Positions 1-8,307 of a stretch of DNA of 64,000 nucleotides are shown here, piece after piece. Within the stretch, counting starts at the first letter, position 1, and each line of letters begins with the position of its first letter. Below the pieces are notes generated by a model that worked only from the letters and a program-made list of their open reading frames with translations, ran no database searches and was not told the origin of the DNA. Source of the DNA: Cyclobacterium qasimii M12-11B (GTDB lineage Bacteria > Bacteroidota > Bacteroidia > Cytophagales > Cyclobacteriaceae); contig NZ_ATNM01000107.1 of the NCBI RefSeq assembly GCF_000427295.1, forward strand, positions 1 to 64,000, read 5' to 3'. The translations under genes and the position numbers were made by a program.

Positions 1-554
1 TTTTTGGTACTGTTGTTGGTCATATCTAAATATCCCAAGCCTGTAGGTTAGATTACTTACATTACAGGCATCCAAATTCCCAATGGCATACTCCCTTCCA
101 TTAAAAAAACTTAGAAAGGCAGTATTGTACTTGTGTTTGGCCTTCAGAATGTCCCCTTCCATGAATTTTGTCTGGACATACCTATAGTCATTTACATTGT
201 TCCCATTTTCAAGAATATAGAACATACTGTCTAAGTATTGCTCTGACTTTAATAGGTCTAATTCATGCTTTAAGTAATAGCTAGCATAGAAATTATACTT
301 TTCCCAAGTATCTAAAGTGTTTCTGTTTTCTAATGAATTATAGACACTGTCAAAATGAACAATGGCCCTATCAATTTGGCCGCTGTTAAAAAAAATACTA
401 GCATCAGCCAATGCTTCAGTGATCACTGGAGATGGTTCTTCGTTATCCGTTATTGTGCTATCACATGCCATAGAAAAAAAGACACAGAAAAATAAAACAC
501 AAAGATAATGCTTGAATTTTACTAAATTAAAACAAAATCACTTCGTTTTTTCAT
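1..554 (-). CDS. TPR-like lipoprotein, 5' part only, with likely N-terminal frameshift
   Basis: The gene runs off the left edge of the window. From the in-frame ATG at 471 the protein reads MACDSTITDNEEPS, followed by helical repeats of TPR character (for example QIDRAIVHFDSVYNSLENR and the last visible YRLGIFRYDQQQYQK). Upstream in the same frame there is a hydrophobic stretch (KHYLCVLFFCVFFSMACDS) that looks like a lipoprotein signal peptide with Cys in a lipobox, but this frame has no start codon. An ATG at 554 (MKKRSDF) lies in another frame, and adding one base to the A4 run at 534-537 joins the two into a normal signal peptide. Bacteroidota proteins of this shape are often TPR sensor kinases or TPR regulators, but no catalytic domain is visible here, so the function stays open. 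Confidence 0.6.
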
Positions 555-1039
555 AATCGTTCAAATTAATCCATTATTCCTTAAAAAGACTAATTTTGAA
601 AAGGTAAAATTCACGCCCCAAATGGTTGGGGTAAGGGTTTGATATTTTTGAAAGAAAAGCTTTAAGCTTTTATGGGCGTTTTTCAATATTTGAATTACAT
701 TAAATCACTTTTAAGAGTTTAAAAAAATAAAAATTTGTATAAATAGAAATACAAGAATTTTTTTACCTTAAAAATAAAATTTTCTTCCTAAAGAAGGATA
801 AAGCCAATGTTGTGGTTTTAACTCTTGCGTGACCAGTGTTATGCACTTAATTTTAAGGATGAGCTTATACCGATAAATTTTTGGGCTGGGGAGACATATT
901 CCGAATGACCTTACTTCATCCTAAAGCATTGCCTTTTTATGCCAAGACGATTGAAAGATTGCTAATCGATTTTTATTAAAATGGCTATTAGGGACAATAA
1001 TTCTCCCAATTAATGGCTTTCTTATTTCTAAACATTTCC
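472..1039. other. Spacer with no gene seen
   Basis: About 570 bp of AT-rich sequence lies between the TPR lipoprotein and the tetR stop codon. Its left end overlaps the probable signal-peptide codons of the lipoprotein. I see no RNA gene, no strong hairpin and no convincing open frame in it. It probably holds the promoter of the lipoprotein gene. Confidence 0.5.
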
Positions 1040-1624
1040 TCATGGTTGGATAAGGTCAAGCACCTGTCCTTTAAATATACCTAACTTGTGATTGTATTCT
1101 TTAGGGTCATCGATCATGGACAAGTAATAATAGGCTCCTTCAATTACGACAAAAATTTTCTCTGCCAACAATTCTGTGTTTTTGGATGAAAGTCCCTCAT
1201 CTTTATCGAGGATGGTTTTTAAAGTTTTCCTCAATTTTAGGTGAAGCTTTTTGTATTCCTCTTTTATCGTTTTGTCTCTAAAAGTAAAAGCGTAACAGCT
1301 AAAGAAGACTCCATCATCAAAAAGGAGGTTCCATTCTCTTGAAAAAAGACGGTCAACCAATAAATTGGGATCCAGCTTACTGTCTTTTTCGGATTTTAGA
1401 ATTATGGGTTTGTAAATCAATTGGTATTGGTGGAGTATAAAATCGATTAAGCCAAGGACCAATAACCTCTTGTTTGAAAAGTAATGTATGATCAGGCTTG
1501 GAGGCATCTTAAGGTGATTTCCTATTTTTGCAATAGACACATTTTCCAATCCATCTCTTTTACATAATTCATAAAATCCGGCAATAATTTCCTTTTTTCG
1601 TTCTGTTCTAATCGATGACTTCAT
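1040..1624 (-). CDS. TetR/AcrR family transcriptional regulator
   Basis: This 194-aa protein has the TetR layout. An N-terminal three-helix DNA-binding domain spans about residues 8-54, with the recognition region MPPSLIIHYFSNK. A helical ligand-binding and dimerisation domain of about 140 residues follows. Such proteins usually repress their own promoter and a neighbouring operon and release DNA on binding a small ligand. The gene is divergent from the SusC gene at 1830, and the shared spacer carries a 20-bp palindrome (1707-1726) of the type TetR dimers bind. I therefore infer that it controls the SusC/SusD/phosphodiesterase operon and itself. The ligand cannot be read from the sequence. 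Confidence 0.9.
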   Translation of the reverse strand: MKSSIRTERKKEIIAGFYELCKRDGLENVSIAKIGNHLKMPPSLIIHYFSNKRLLVLGLIDFILHQYQLIYKPIILKSEKDSKLDPNLLVDRLFSREWNLLFDDGVFFSCYAFTFRDKTIKEEYKKLHLKLRKTLKTILDKDEGLSSKNTELLAEKIFVVIEGAYYYLSMIDDPKEYNHKLGIFKGQVLDLIQP

Positions 1625-1706
1625 AAGTTAGTTTAAAATAAAAACACTAAAATAGTTAATTTCATTTATTTTTTAATCTATTTTTTGCTAATTTTATTAT
1701 AATTTA

Positions 1707-1726
1707 TATTGAATGAACATTCAATA
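1707..1726. promoter_or_regulatory. Operator-like palindrome in the tetR/susC divergent spacer
   Basis: TATTGAATGAACATTCAATA is a perfect inverted repeat with 9-base arms and a 2-base centre. Its size and TGAATG..CATTCA core resemble TetR-family operators. It lies 83 bp from the tetR start and 104 bp from the susC start, so one dimer or dimer pair could act on both promoters. Binding by the neighbouring TetR is inferred from position and symmetry only. Confidence 0.6.
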
Positions 1727-1829
1727 AACAAAGGATAAAGCCCCATTAATATTAGGGTAATATACGTGAGCTACCTTGCGCACTTCAAAAATATAATCGA
1801 ATCAGTACCAATTTAATATCCAATACTTT

Positions 1830-4800
1830 ATGGAAAAAATTTTACTAATATTTAAAAAAATCAGTATAAGTATAGGCTTTAGTGCCTTATTCATGCTGAT
1901 TGTCTTCACCGCTCAAGCACAGGTCGTTGTGACCGGAGTAGTTAAAGACGGAATTGAAGACATACCCTTACCTGGGGTCTCGGTCTATCAAAAAGGTGGT
2001 GGAAGTGTAAGCATCACTGATTTTGATGGCGTTTATAGTATAGAGGTTGCCAATGCTAACGCTGAATTGGTTTTTTCATTTATAGGCTTTGAAACTCAAA
2101 ACCTAAAAGTAGGAAATCGATCCACTATAAATGTGACATTGTCTGCTGAAGAAACACTCCTGGAACAAGTGGTAGTGGTAGGGTATGGTACCCAGAAAAA
2201 AGTTAACCTGACGGGTGCGGTGGATCAAATATCTGGTGATGATATTATAGACAGGCCTGTTGGAAATGTAATGCAAAGCCTTCAAGGGGTTAGCCCCGGA
2301 CTAAACATTACATATTCTGGTGGTAGACCTGGTAATATACCAAACATCAATATTAGAGGTTTTACTTCCATCAATGGTGGTGGACCACTAATTGTCCTTG
2401 ATGGAGTAGCTGTTGCCTATGAAGACCTGTTGCGATTAAACCCAGCAGATATTGAATCTTTTTCAGTATTGCGAGATGCTGCATCTGCAGCCATTTATGG
2501 CGCAAGAGCTGCGTTTGGTGTAGTTTTAATTACTACCAAACAAGGAGGAAGCAAACAGGTAATCTCTTATAATAGTAACTTCTCCTGGGGCAAACCATCC
2601 GTTATGCCTCAACCAGTGACCGATCCCTATATCTATTCAAGGGTGATGGATCACGCAACAAGTAATACACCTTGGAATTATGTCAACTTCAATGATTACC
2701 ATTATTCATGGGCAAAAGAGCGTTCTGAGGATCCTTCTGTAGAAGATGTAAGAATAGATCCAAATAATCCTGGTCAGTGGGCCTATATGGGTAACAATGA
2801 CTGGTATGATTATTTTTTCAATAATTCTAGCTTCTCAACCAATCAAAGTTTATCCATTAGTGGTAGCTCTAATAATGAGGGGATGCCAATGACTTATTAT
2901 GTATCGGGTGATTATACCAGAGAAAATGGCATGAATAAATTACAACCTGACAATTGGGACAGGTATTCCTTAAGAGCAAGGATTACTGCTACTCCTAAGA
3001 GTTGGTTAAAATTAGACAACAACCTTAATATCTATCAAACCAAACGTGAGGAATCAACCAATAACCTTACGGATATTTATTATCGTACTCCTATAGAAGT
3101 AGCCAAAAATCCTGATGGATCCTGGGCCAATACAGGTGCAGGTAGGCTGGCCGCTCAATTGGTAGATGGTGGTAGAAATGTTGAAGACATGTTTGGCTTT
3201 CACAATATTTTGAGAGCAACAGGTACTTTCCTGGATGGGGACCTTACTGTTACTGCAAACGGAAGTTTCAAAAGAGAGCAATGGATATATGGATGGAATC
3301 AAAAAAGTTACGACATCGGTTATGGTCCGGATGATATCCGTACAGAAGGTGGTGATGGGTCTGTAGTACAAAGAAATGGTAACCTACAAAATACTATTTT
3401 TGACCTTTACAGTAACTATACCAAGACTTTTGGGAAGCATACCATCAGTCTTCTTGCTGGATACAATCAGGAAAGCTATTCTTATTCCTCTGTAGAGTCA
3501 GAAAGAAGGGTCTTAATATCTTCTTCATTGCCTTATTTGGGATTGACATCAGGCGATTCATACATTCGTCCTGGCTATAGTTCATATGCCACACAAAGTG
3601 CCTTTGGAAGAGCCAATTATACTTATGACAATAAATATATTCTGGAATTTAACGGACGTTACGATGGTTCTTCCAGGTTTCCAAGTTCGAGCAGATGGGG
3701 ATTTTTCCCTTCCATATCAGGAGCTTGGATAGCAAGTGATGAAGGATTCCTTCAAAATATTGACGGGGATCCAACACTTAAATTTAGAGCTTCTTACGGT
3801 AGTTTAGGAAACCAGAACGTAGAAGATTTTGGCTATCTGCAGTCCCTACCTTTTGGACTTTCTAGCTATTTGATTGATGATGAGCAACAAAATGTTGTGA
3901 CAAGTTCTCCGCTTTTAGCTGTAGATCCTAATTTCTATACCTGGGAAAGGGTTGTGACAAAAAATTTCGGTGTTGATTTTGGCTTATGGGAAGATAAGTT
4001 CTTTGCTACTTTTGATTATTATATCAGAGATACAAAGGACATGTTAACCTATCCGGTGGAACTTCCTGGCGTATTGGGGACTTCTCCACCACAACAAAAT
4101 GCTGCAGATTTACAAACCAAAGGCTGGGAAATTGCTCTGAATTATAGAAATCAATTTGGTAGTTATGATAAACCTATTGAGTTCGCTTCTAAATTTTTCG
4201 TGTCAGATTCCAGATCATTTATTACCAGATATGAAAATGAACAAAGGTTATTTTCAAATGCTGAAAGAACATACTATAGAGAAGGTCAGGAAGTTGGAGA
4301 AATATGGGGACTAGTTAATGATGGCTTATTTCAATCAGAAGATGAAATAAGTCAACTTGATCAGACTGCAATTATCCCATGGGGAGCATTACCTATCATC
4401 ACAGGTTGGCCAAGATATGAAGACCTAAACAATGATGGTAAAATAGAGGAGGGTCTTTCTGATATTGAACCAAAAGACCTTAAGGTTATAGGAAACAGTC
4501 GTCCAAGGTACCAATTGGGAGCTAACTTAAGTGTTGCATGGAATGGTTTTGATGCCTCTATATTCCTACAAGGTGTTGGTAAACAGGATTATTATCCAAG
4601 GAATTATCTTTTCTGGGGGCCTTATCAACAGCCCTATGCGAATATTTATCCATGGAACCTTGACTACTACAGAGGCGAAGCGGATAGTGATGCTTTGCGG
4701 GCGCAGCACAGTCAATCGTATATAGATGCGGGATTAGCAGATGTGAACACTGATTCTAGCTATCCGGTTCTTCAGTCCTGGCTTGCAGATGCAAATTACG

Positions 4801-5066
4801 GTTCTGGGCTAGATATATCACAAACAGGCTACTTGCTTAATGCCGCGTACGTCAGGGTAAAGAACATTACTATAGGTTACAATTTGCCTGAACAGTGGGT
4901 TTCTAGAATTAAGGCCAGTAGAATTAGGGTTTTTGTTTCTGGAGAAAACCTATATGAATTTTCGGCCATCAAGTCATTTATTGACCCAGAGGCAATCAAC
5001 GATGTGAACGGTTTTGCTTACCCTTTCCAAAGAAAGTTTTCTTTCGGTGTAAATGTTGACCTATAA
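1830..5066 (+). CDS. SusC/RagA-family TonB-linked outer-membrane transporter
   Basis: The protein has 1078 aa, the normal SusC length. It has a signal peptide (about 1-30, ending TAQA), a carboxypeptidase-regulatory-like beta domain (about 34-107), the SusC signature EQVVVVGYGTQKK at about 112-124, a plug domain to about residue 240, and a long barrel ending in FQRKFSFGVNVDL. Family members form a pedal-bin complex with a SusD lipoprotein and import oligomers with energy from TonB. The SusD gene follows 13 bp downstream. The neighbouring phosphodiesterase suggests that the substrate may carry phosphodiester groups rather than being plain starch. That is an inference, since no glycosidase is present in this operon. 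Confidence 0.95.
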   Translation: MEKILLIFKKISISIGFSALFMLIVFTAQAQVVVTGVVKDGIEDIPLPGVSVYQKGGGSVSITDFDGVYSIEVANANAELVFSFIGFETQNLKVGNRSTINVTLSAEETLLEQVVVVGYGTQKKVNLTGAVDQISGDDIIDRPVGNVMQSLQGVSPGLNITYSGGRPGNIPNINIRGFTSINGGGPLIVLDGVAVAYEDLLRLNPADIESFSVLRDAASAAIYGARAAFGVVLITTKQGGSKQVISYNSNFSWGKPSVMPQPVTDPYIYSRVMDHATSNTPWNYVNFNDYHYSWAKERSEDPSVEDVRIDPNNPGQWAYMGNNDWYDYFFNNSSFSTNQSLSISGSSNNEGMPMTYYVSGDYTRENGMNKLQPDNWDRYSLRARITATPKSWLKLDNNLNIYQTKREESTNNLTDIYYRTPIEVAKNPDGSWANTGAGRLAAQLVDGGRNVEDMFGFHNILRATGTFLDGDLTVTANGSFKREQWIYGWNQKSYDIGYGPDDIRTEGGDGSVVQRNGNLQNTIFDLYSNYTKTFGKHTISLLAGYNQESYSYSSVESERRVLISSSLPYLGLTSGDSYIRPGYSSYATQSAFGRANYTYDNKYILEFNGRYDGSSRFPSSSRWGFFPSISGAWIASDEGFLQNIDGDPTLKFRASYGSLGNQNVEDFGYLQSLPFGLSSYLIDDEQQNVVTSSPLLAVDPNFYTWERVVTKNFGVDFGLWEDKFFATFDYYIRDTKDMLTYPVELPGVLGTSPPQQNAADLQTKGWEIALNYRNQFGSYDKPIEFASKFFVSDSRSFITRYENEQRLFSNAERTYYREGQEVGEIWGLVNDGLFQSEDEISQLDQTAIIPWGALPIITGWPRYEDLNNDGKIEEGLSDIEPKDLKVIGNSRPRYQLGANLSVAWNGFDASIFLQGVGKQDYYPRNYLFWGPYQQPYANIYPWNLDYYRGEADSDALRAQHSQSYIDAGLADVNTDSSYPVLQSWLADANYGSGLDISQTGYLLNAAYVRVKNITIGYNLPEQWVSRIKASRIRVFVSGENLYEFSAIKSFIDPEAINDVNGFAYPFQRKFSFGVNVDL

Positions 5067-5079
5067 ACGCAAATTAGAA

Positions 5080-6876
5080 ATGAAAAAATACATTAATTAT
5101 TTATTCATACTGAATATATTCTGGATTAGCGCCTGTGATGATGAATTCATGGACAAGTATCCACAGACTTCTATTGCCCCTGAAGCGTTCTTTAAATCGG
5201 AACAGGACCTAAGGCTTTATGTCAATGGATTGTTAACCCTTCCGGGCATGTTCCAGTACCAGGTAGATCAAAACAGTGATAACCTTGCAACTACCGGTGC
5301 GGTTGAAATAAAAAACATCATGACTGGATCACCAAGTTCTCAGAATATAACTGTAGGATGGAACTGGGGCAGATTACGGAATATTAATTATTTCCTTGAA
5401 AATAGCCGTCAAGCAGATGCTACTGTAGAAGTTATTGAGCATTACGAAGGAATCGCTAGGTATTATCGGGCGATTTTCTATGCTAACATGGTAAAGCGTT
5501 ATTCCGATGTTCCTTGGTATGACCAATTGCTTTCTCCATCTGATGAAGACTTGTACAAAGGAAGAGATACCAGGGAATCTGTTGTAGATGGTATCATGGA
5601 AGACCTTGAATATGCAAGTGAACATGTGACCACAGATGTTCCTAACGGAACTCCTGGAAACTGGGCGGTAAAGGTTTTTTATGCAAGATTTGCATTATAT
5701 GAGGGTACTTTCAGAAAGTACCATGAAGAATTAAGTCTTCAGAATACTGCAGACACCTATTTAGGGAAAGCGAGTGAAATCGCAAAAGTCATCATGGATT
5801 CAGGGAAATTCTCTGTTTACAATACCGGAAACCCTGAAAATGATTATAAAACATTATTCAATAGTCAAGAACTAGCTGGTAATGGAGAAGTAATATTGTT
5901 TAATGCTTACGATGCCAATAAGGATAGAAGTAGTGATGTAAACACTGGTGTTTTTGGTACCTATGAGCAATCTCCAGCAAGGGATTTGGTTCAAAGCTAC
6001 TTAATGGCTGACGGTTCAAGTTTTACCGATAAGGCTGGATATGAAAAATTCTCTTTTGTGGAAGAGTTTCAGGATAGAGATCCTAGATTGTACCAAACAC
6101 TTGTTTATCCTGGATGGGTTCGTGTGCCTGAAAGCAGCGCCTATATTCCTATTTTAAACAGGAATTTCAGTGGTTACTACCAACACAAAGGATATAGCAA
6201 TACCACAGACAATCTAGATTTAGGAGGATTAGACTTTCCAGTTTATAGGTACGCAGAAGTATTATTGACTTATGCAGAAGCGAAGGCCGAATTAGGGACT
6301 TTGACTCAGGCCGACCTGGATGCTTCTGTGAACTTGCTCAGAAATAGGGTTGAGATGCCAGCGCTTATGCTAAATGAGGCCAATGCGCAACCGGATCCAT
6401 TCATGATGGCAAAATACCCAATGGTATCAGGTGCTATGGCGGGTGTACTTTTGGAAATCCGAAGAGAGAGAAGGGTTGAGTTAGCGGTAGAAGGTTACAG
6501 GTTTGATGACTTGATGCGCTACGGGGCAGGTAAATTGCTGGAAAATATACCTGAAGGAATGTATTTCTCTGGCTTGGGTAAATTCGACTTGACAGGTGAT
6601 GGTGTTCCTGATGTGTTATTGGTAGATAAAGGAACAGATATCCCTGAAGACGATAACAAAGAAGTAAATGAGTTAGGGAAATTACTTATCTACTATAAAA
6701 CAGGGACAATTGATGACAATGTTACCGTTTACTTGGAAAATGGAGAAGATGGTGGAACAATGGTTACTGAAACTTCACCAAGGGACTTTATTGAGCCTAA
6801 ATATTATTACAGACCTATTCCTATTCAACAAATTGCGTTAAACCCAAATCTTGAACAGATTTTTGGGTGGGAATAA
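5080..6876 (+). CDS. SusD/RagB-family substrate-binding lipoprotein
   Basis: The 598-aa reading begins MKKYINYLFI and has a lipobox with Cys19 (ISAC). An in-frame ATG at 5053 overlaps the end of SusC, but it would put nine unnatural residues before the signal peptide, so I prefer 5080. The body shows the SusD pattern of TPR-like helices (KYPQTSIAPEAFFKSEQDL near the N terminus; PVYRYAEVLLTYAEAKAELG and LLEIRRERRVELAVEGYR in the C-terminal half). The protein would sit on the outer leaflet of the outer membrane as the lid of the SusC channel at 1830-5066. A strong terminator hairpin follows at 6899-6940, so the downstream genes may be expressed at a lower level or from read-through. Confidence 0.95.
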   Translation: MKKYINYLFILNIFWISACDDEFMDKYPQTSIAPEAFFKSEQDLRLYVNGLLTLPGMFQYQVDQNSDNLATTGAVEIKNIMTGSPSSQNITVGWNWGRLRNINYFLENSRQADATVEVIEHYEGIARYYRAIFYANMVKRYSDVPWYDQLLSPSDEDLYKGRDTRESVVDGIMEDLEYASEHVTTDVPNGTPGNWAVKVFYARFALYEGTFRKYHEELSLQNTADTYLGKASEIAKVIMDSGKFSVYNTGNPENDYKTLFNSQELAGNGEVILFNAYDANKDRSSDVNTGVFGTYEQSPARDLVQSYLMADGSSFTDKAGYEKFSFVEEFQDRDPRLYQTLVYPGWVRVPESSAYIPILNRNFSGYYQHKGYSNTTDNLDLGGLDFPVYRYAEVLLTYAEAKAELGTLTQADLDASVNLLRNRVEMPALMLNEANAQPDPFMMAKYPMVSGAMAGVLLEIRRERRVELAVEGYRFDDLMRYGAGKLLENIPEGMYFSGLGKFDLTGDGVPDVLLVDKGTDIPEDDNKEVNELGKLLIYYKTGTIDDNVTVYLENGEDGGTMVTETSPRDFIEPKYYYRPIPIQQIALNPNLEQIFGWE

Positions 6877-6898
6877 TACTTTAAATTAGAAATACTTG

Positions 6899-6940
6899 GT
6901 AAGCTGTTGGAAATGTTTTTTCAACAGCTTACTTTTTTTT
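6899..6940 (+). terminator. Rho-independent terminator after susD
   Basis: GTAAGCTGTTG (6899-6909) and CAACAGCTTAC (6922-6932) form an 11-bp perfect stem, and a run of eight T follows. It closes the SusC/SusD transcript, or attenuates it ahead of the phosphodiesterase gene, which starts 32 bp further on. Confidence 0.85.
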
Positions 6941-6971
6941 ACTATTTGATGAAAATTTACAAACCAAACAA

Positions 6972-8205
6972 ATGAATAGAACTAAGACAAAACTGGCCAC
7001 TATATTTGTTTTTTGCTTCATGCTAACATTGGTAGCCAATGCGCAGGAGAAAAAGACCCTTTTTTATAATTTTGGATGGTATTCAAAGGGAGTTGTTAGA
7101 AAACAATCCTACCCCAAACCTTGACGACATAGCCGCTCAAGGTGGATATGCACATGCTTATGTAGGAGGAATGAAGGATGGCTATTCTGAAACACCTACT
7201 ATTTCGGCGGTAGGGTACAATAGCCTTCTGACTGGTGTTTGGGTTAACAAACACAATGTTAAAGGAAATAGTATTCGAGAACCAAATTACAATTACCCAA
7301 CCATTTTCAAGAAATTTAAAGAAAATTATCCCAACAAAACCATTGCTGTATATTCCACATGGCTAGACAACCGAACCAAGTTGGTAGGAGAGAATCTGGA
7401 AGCAACGGGACACTTATTATTGGATTATCATTTTGATGGGCTTGAAATAGACACCCTTTCTTATCCTCATGACAATAAGAGTGATTATATTAAGAAAATT
7501 GATCAGGCCGTATCCACTTATGCTGCTAACGATGTCCTTTCTAAAGGGCCTGATTTGACATGGGTTTATTTGCAATATACTGATGACATGGGGCATAGAT
7601 TTGGGGAAAGCCCTCAAATGGATGCTGGTATTCAAGAAGCAGACAGACAAGTAGGTGTAATTTGGGATGCCATTAAAAAAAGAGAAAAAACAAACAATGA
7701 AGAATGGATGATCATCATTACTACAGACCATGGTCGAAAAGTAGGAGGTCGTGGACATGGAGGTCAATCTGAAGAAGAGCGAGCGACTTGGATGGTTTCC
7801 AATAAAAAATTCAACGCTATTTCTAAAAATACGCCCGGTGTGGTTGATATCTATCCAACCATTATGAATTATATGGATATTGCCGTTCCTAAAAATCAAG
7901 CAATGGAAATCGATGGTGTTTCTTTGCTAGGAGAGGCTTTTGCGAGTCATTTGACAGGGACTTTAAATGGGGAAACACTCACTCTTTCCTGGGAAGACTA
8001 TAATGCAAAGGCAAAAGCCATGGTATGGGTAACCCCAACGAATCAATCCAAATATGGTGAAACAGATATATACAGACAAATAGGGGAGGTTTCACTTGAA
8101 AGCGGAACTGCAACCTTCGATTTGAAATATGACTATGACTTCTTAAAAGTTGTAGTAGAATTGCCAAATGGTTACATTAATGTTTGGGTAACAAATAAAG
8201 AGTAA
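6972..8205 (+). CDS. Secreted type I phosphodiesterase / nucleotide pyrophosphatase-like protein (frameshifted)
   Basis: Translation from ATG 6972 gives a clean Sec signal peptide (KLATIFVFCFMLTLVANAQ) but leaves the enzyme frame within the A5 run at 7050-7054. Removing one A joins it to PFFIILDGIQRELL and gives a 410-aa protein. A start inside the enzyme frame at 7039 (MRRRKRPFF) would lack any signal peptide and is probably an artefact. The enzyme shows the alkaline-phosphatase-superfamily motifs in order: metal-site Asp in FIILDGI, a nucleophile region TPTISAVGYNSLLTG, YTDDMGHRFG (Asp and His ligands) and TTDHGRKVGGRGHGG. Family members hydrolyse phosphodiesters or pyrophosphates in the periplasm. 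Its place after SusC/SusD suggests it acts on what that pair imports. Confidence 0.8.
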
Positions 8206-8266
8206 GCATAGCAATGGAATAACTTGTTTTTTAGTATACCATCTATGTAAAAATAATAGATAATTT

Positions 8267-8300
8267 GGTGTTCGAAGACTTAACTTAGTCTTCGAACACC
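8267..8300. terminator. Perfect 14-bp hairpin directly before the next start codon
   Basis: GGTGTTCGAAGACT (8267-8280), a 6-base loop and AGTCTTCGAACACC (8287-8300) form a perfect stem. Only TTGATTC separates it from the ATG at 8308. The T-run behind it is poor, so it may be a weak terminator of the upstream operon, or a leader structure close to the ribosome site of the DUF5916 gene. Confidence 0.55.
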
Positions 8301-8307
8301 TTGATTC

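Noticed and set aside
7039-7053. ATG at 7039 as the start of the phosphodiesterase (MRRRKRPFF)
   Set aside because: It overlaps the end of a good signal peptide in another frame, and the basic start is just the out-of-frame reading of that region.
7417-7899. 160-codon open frame antisense to the phosphodiesterase
   Set aside because: It lies wholly opposite a conserved enzyme gene with matching motifs and has no recognisable protein sequence.
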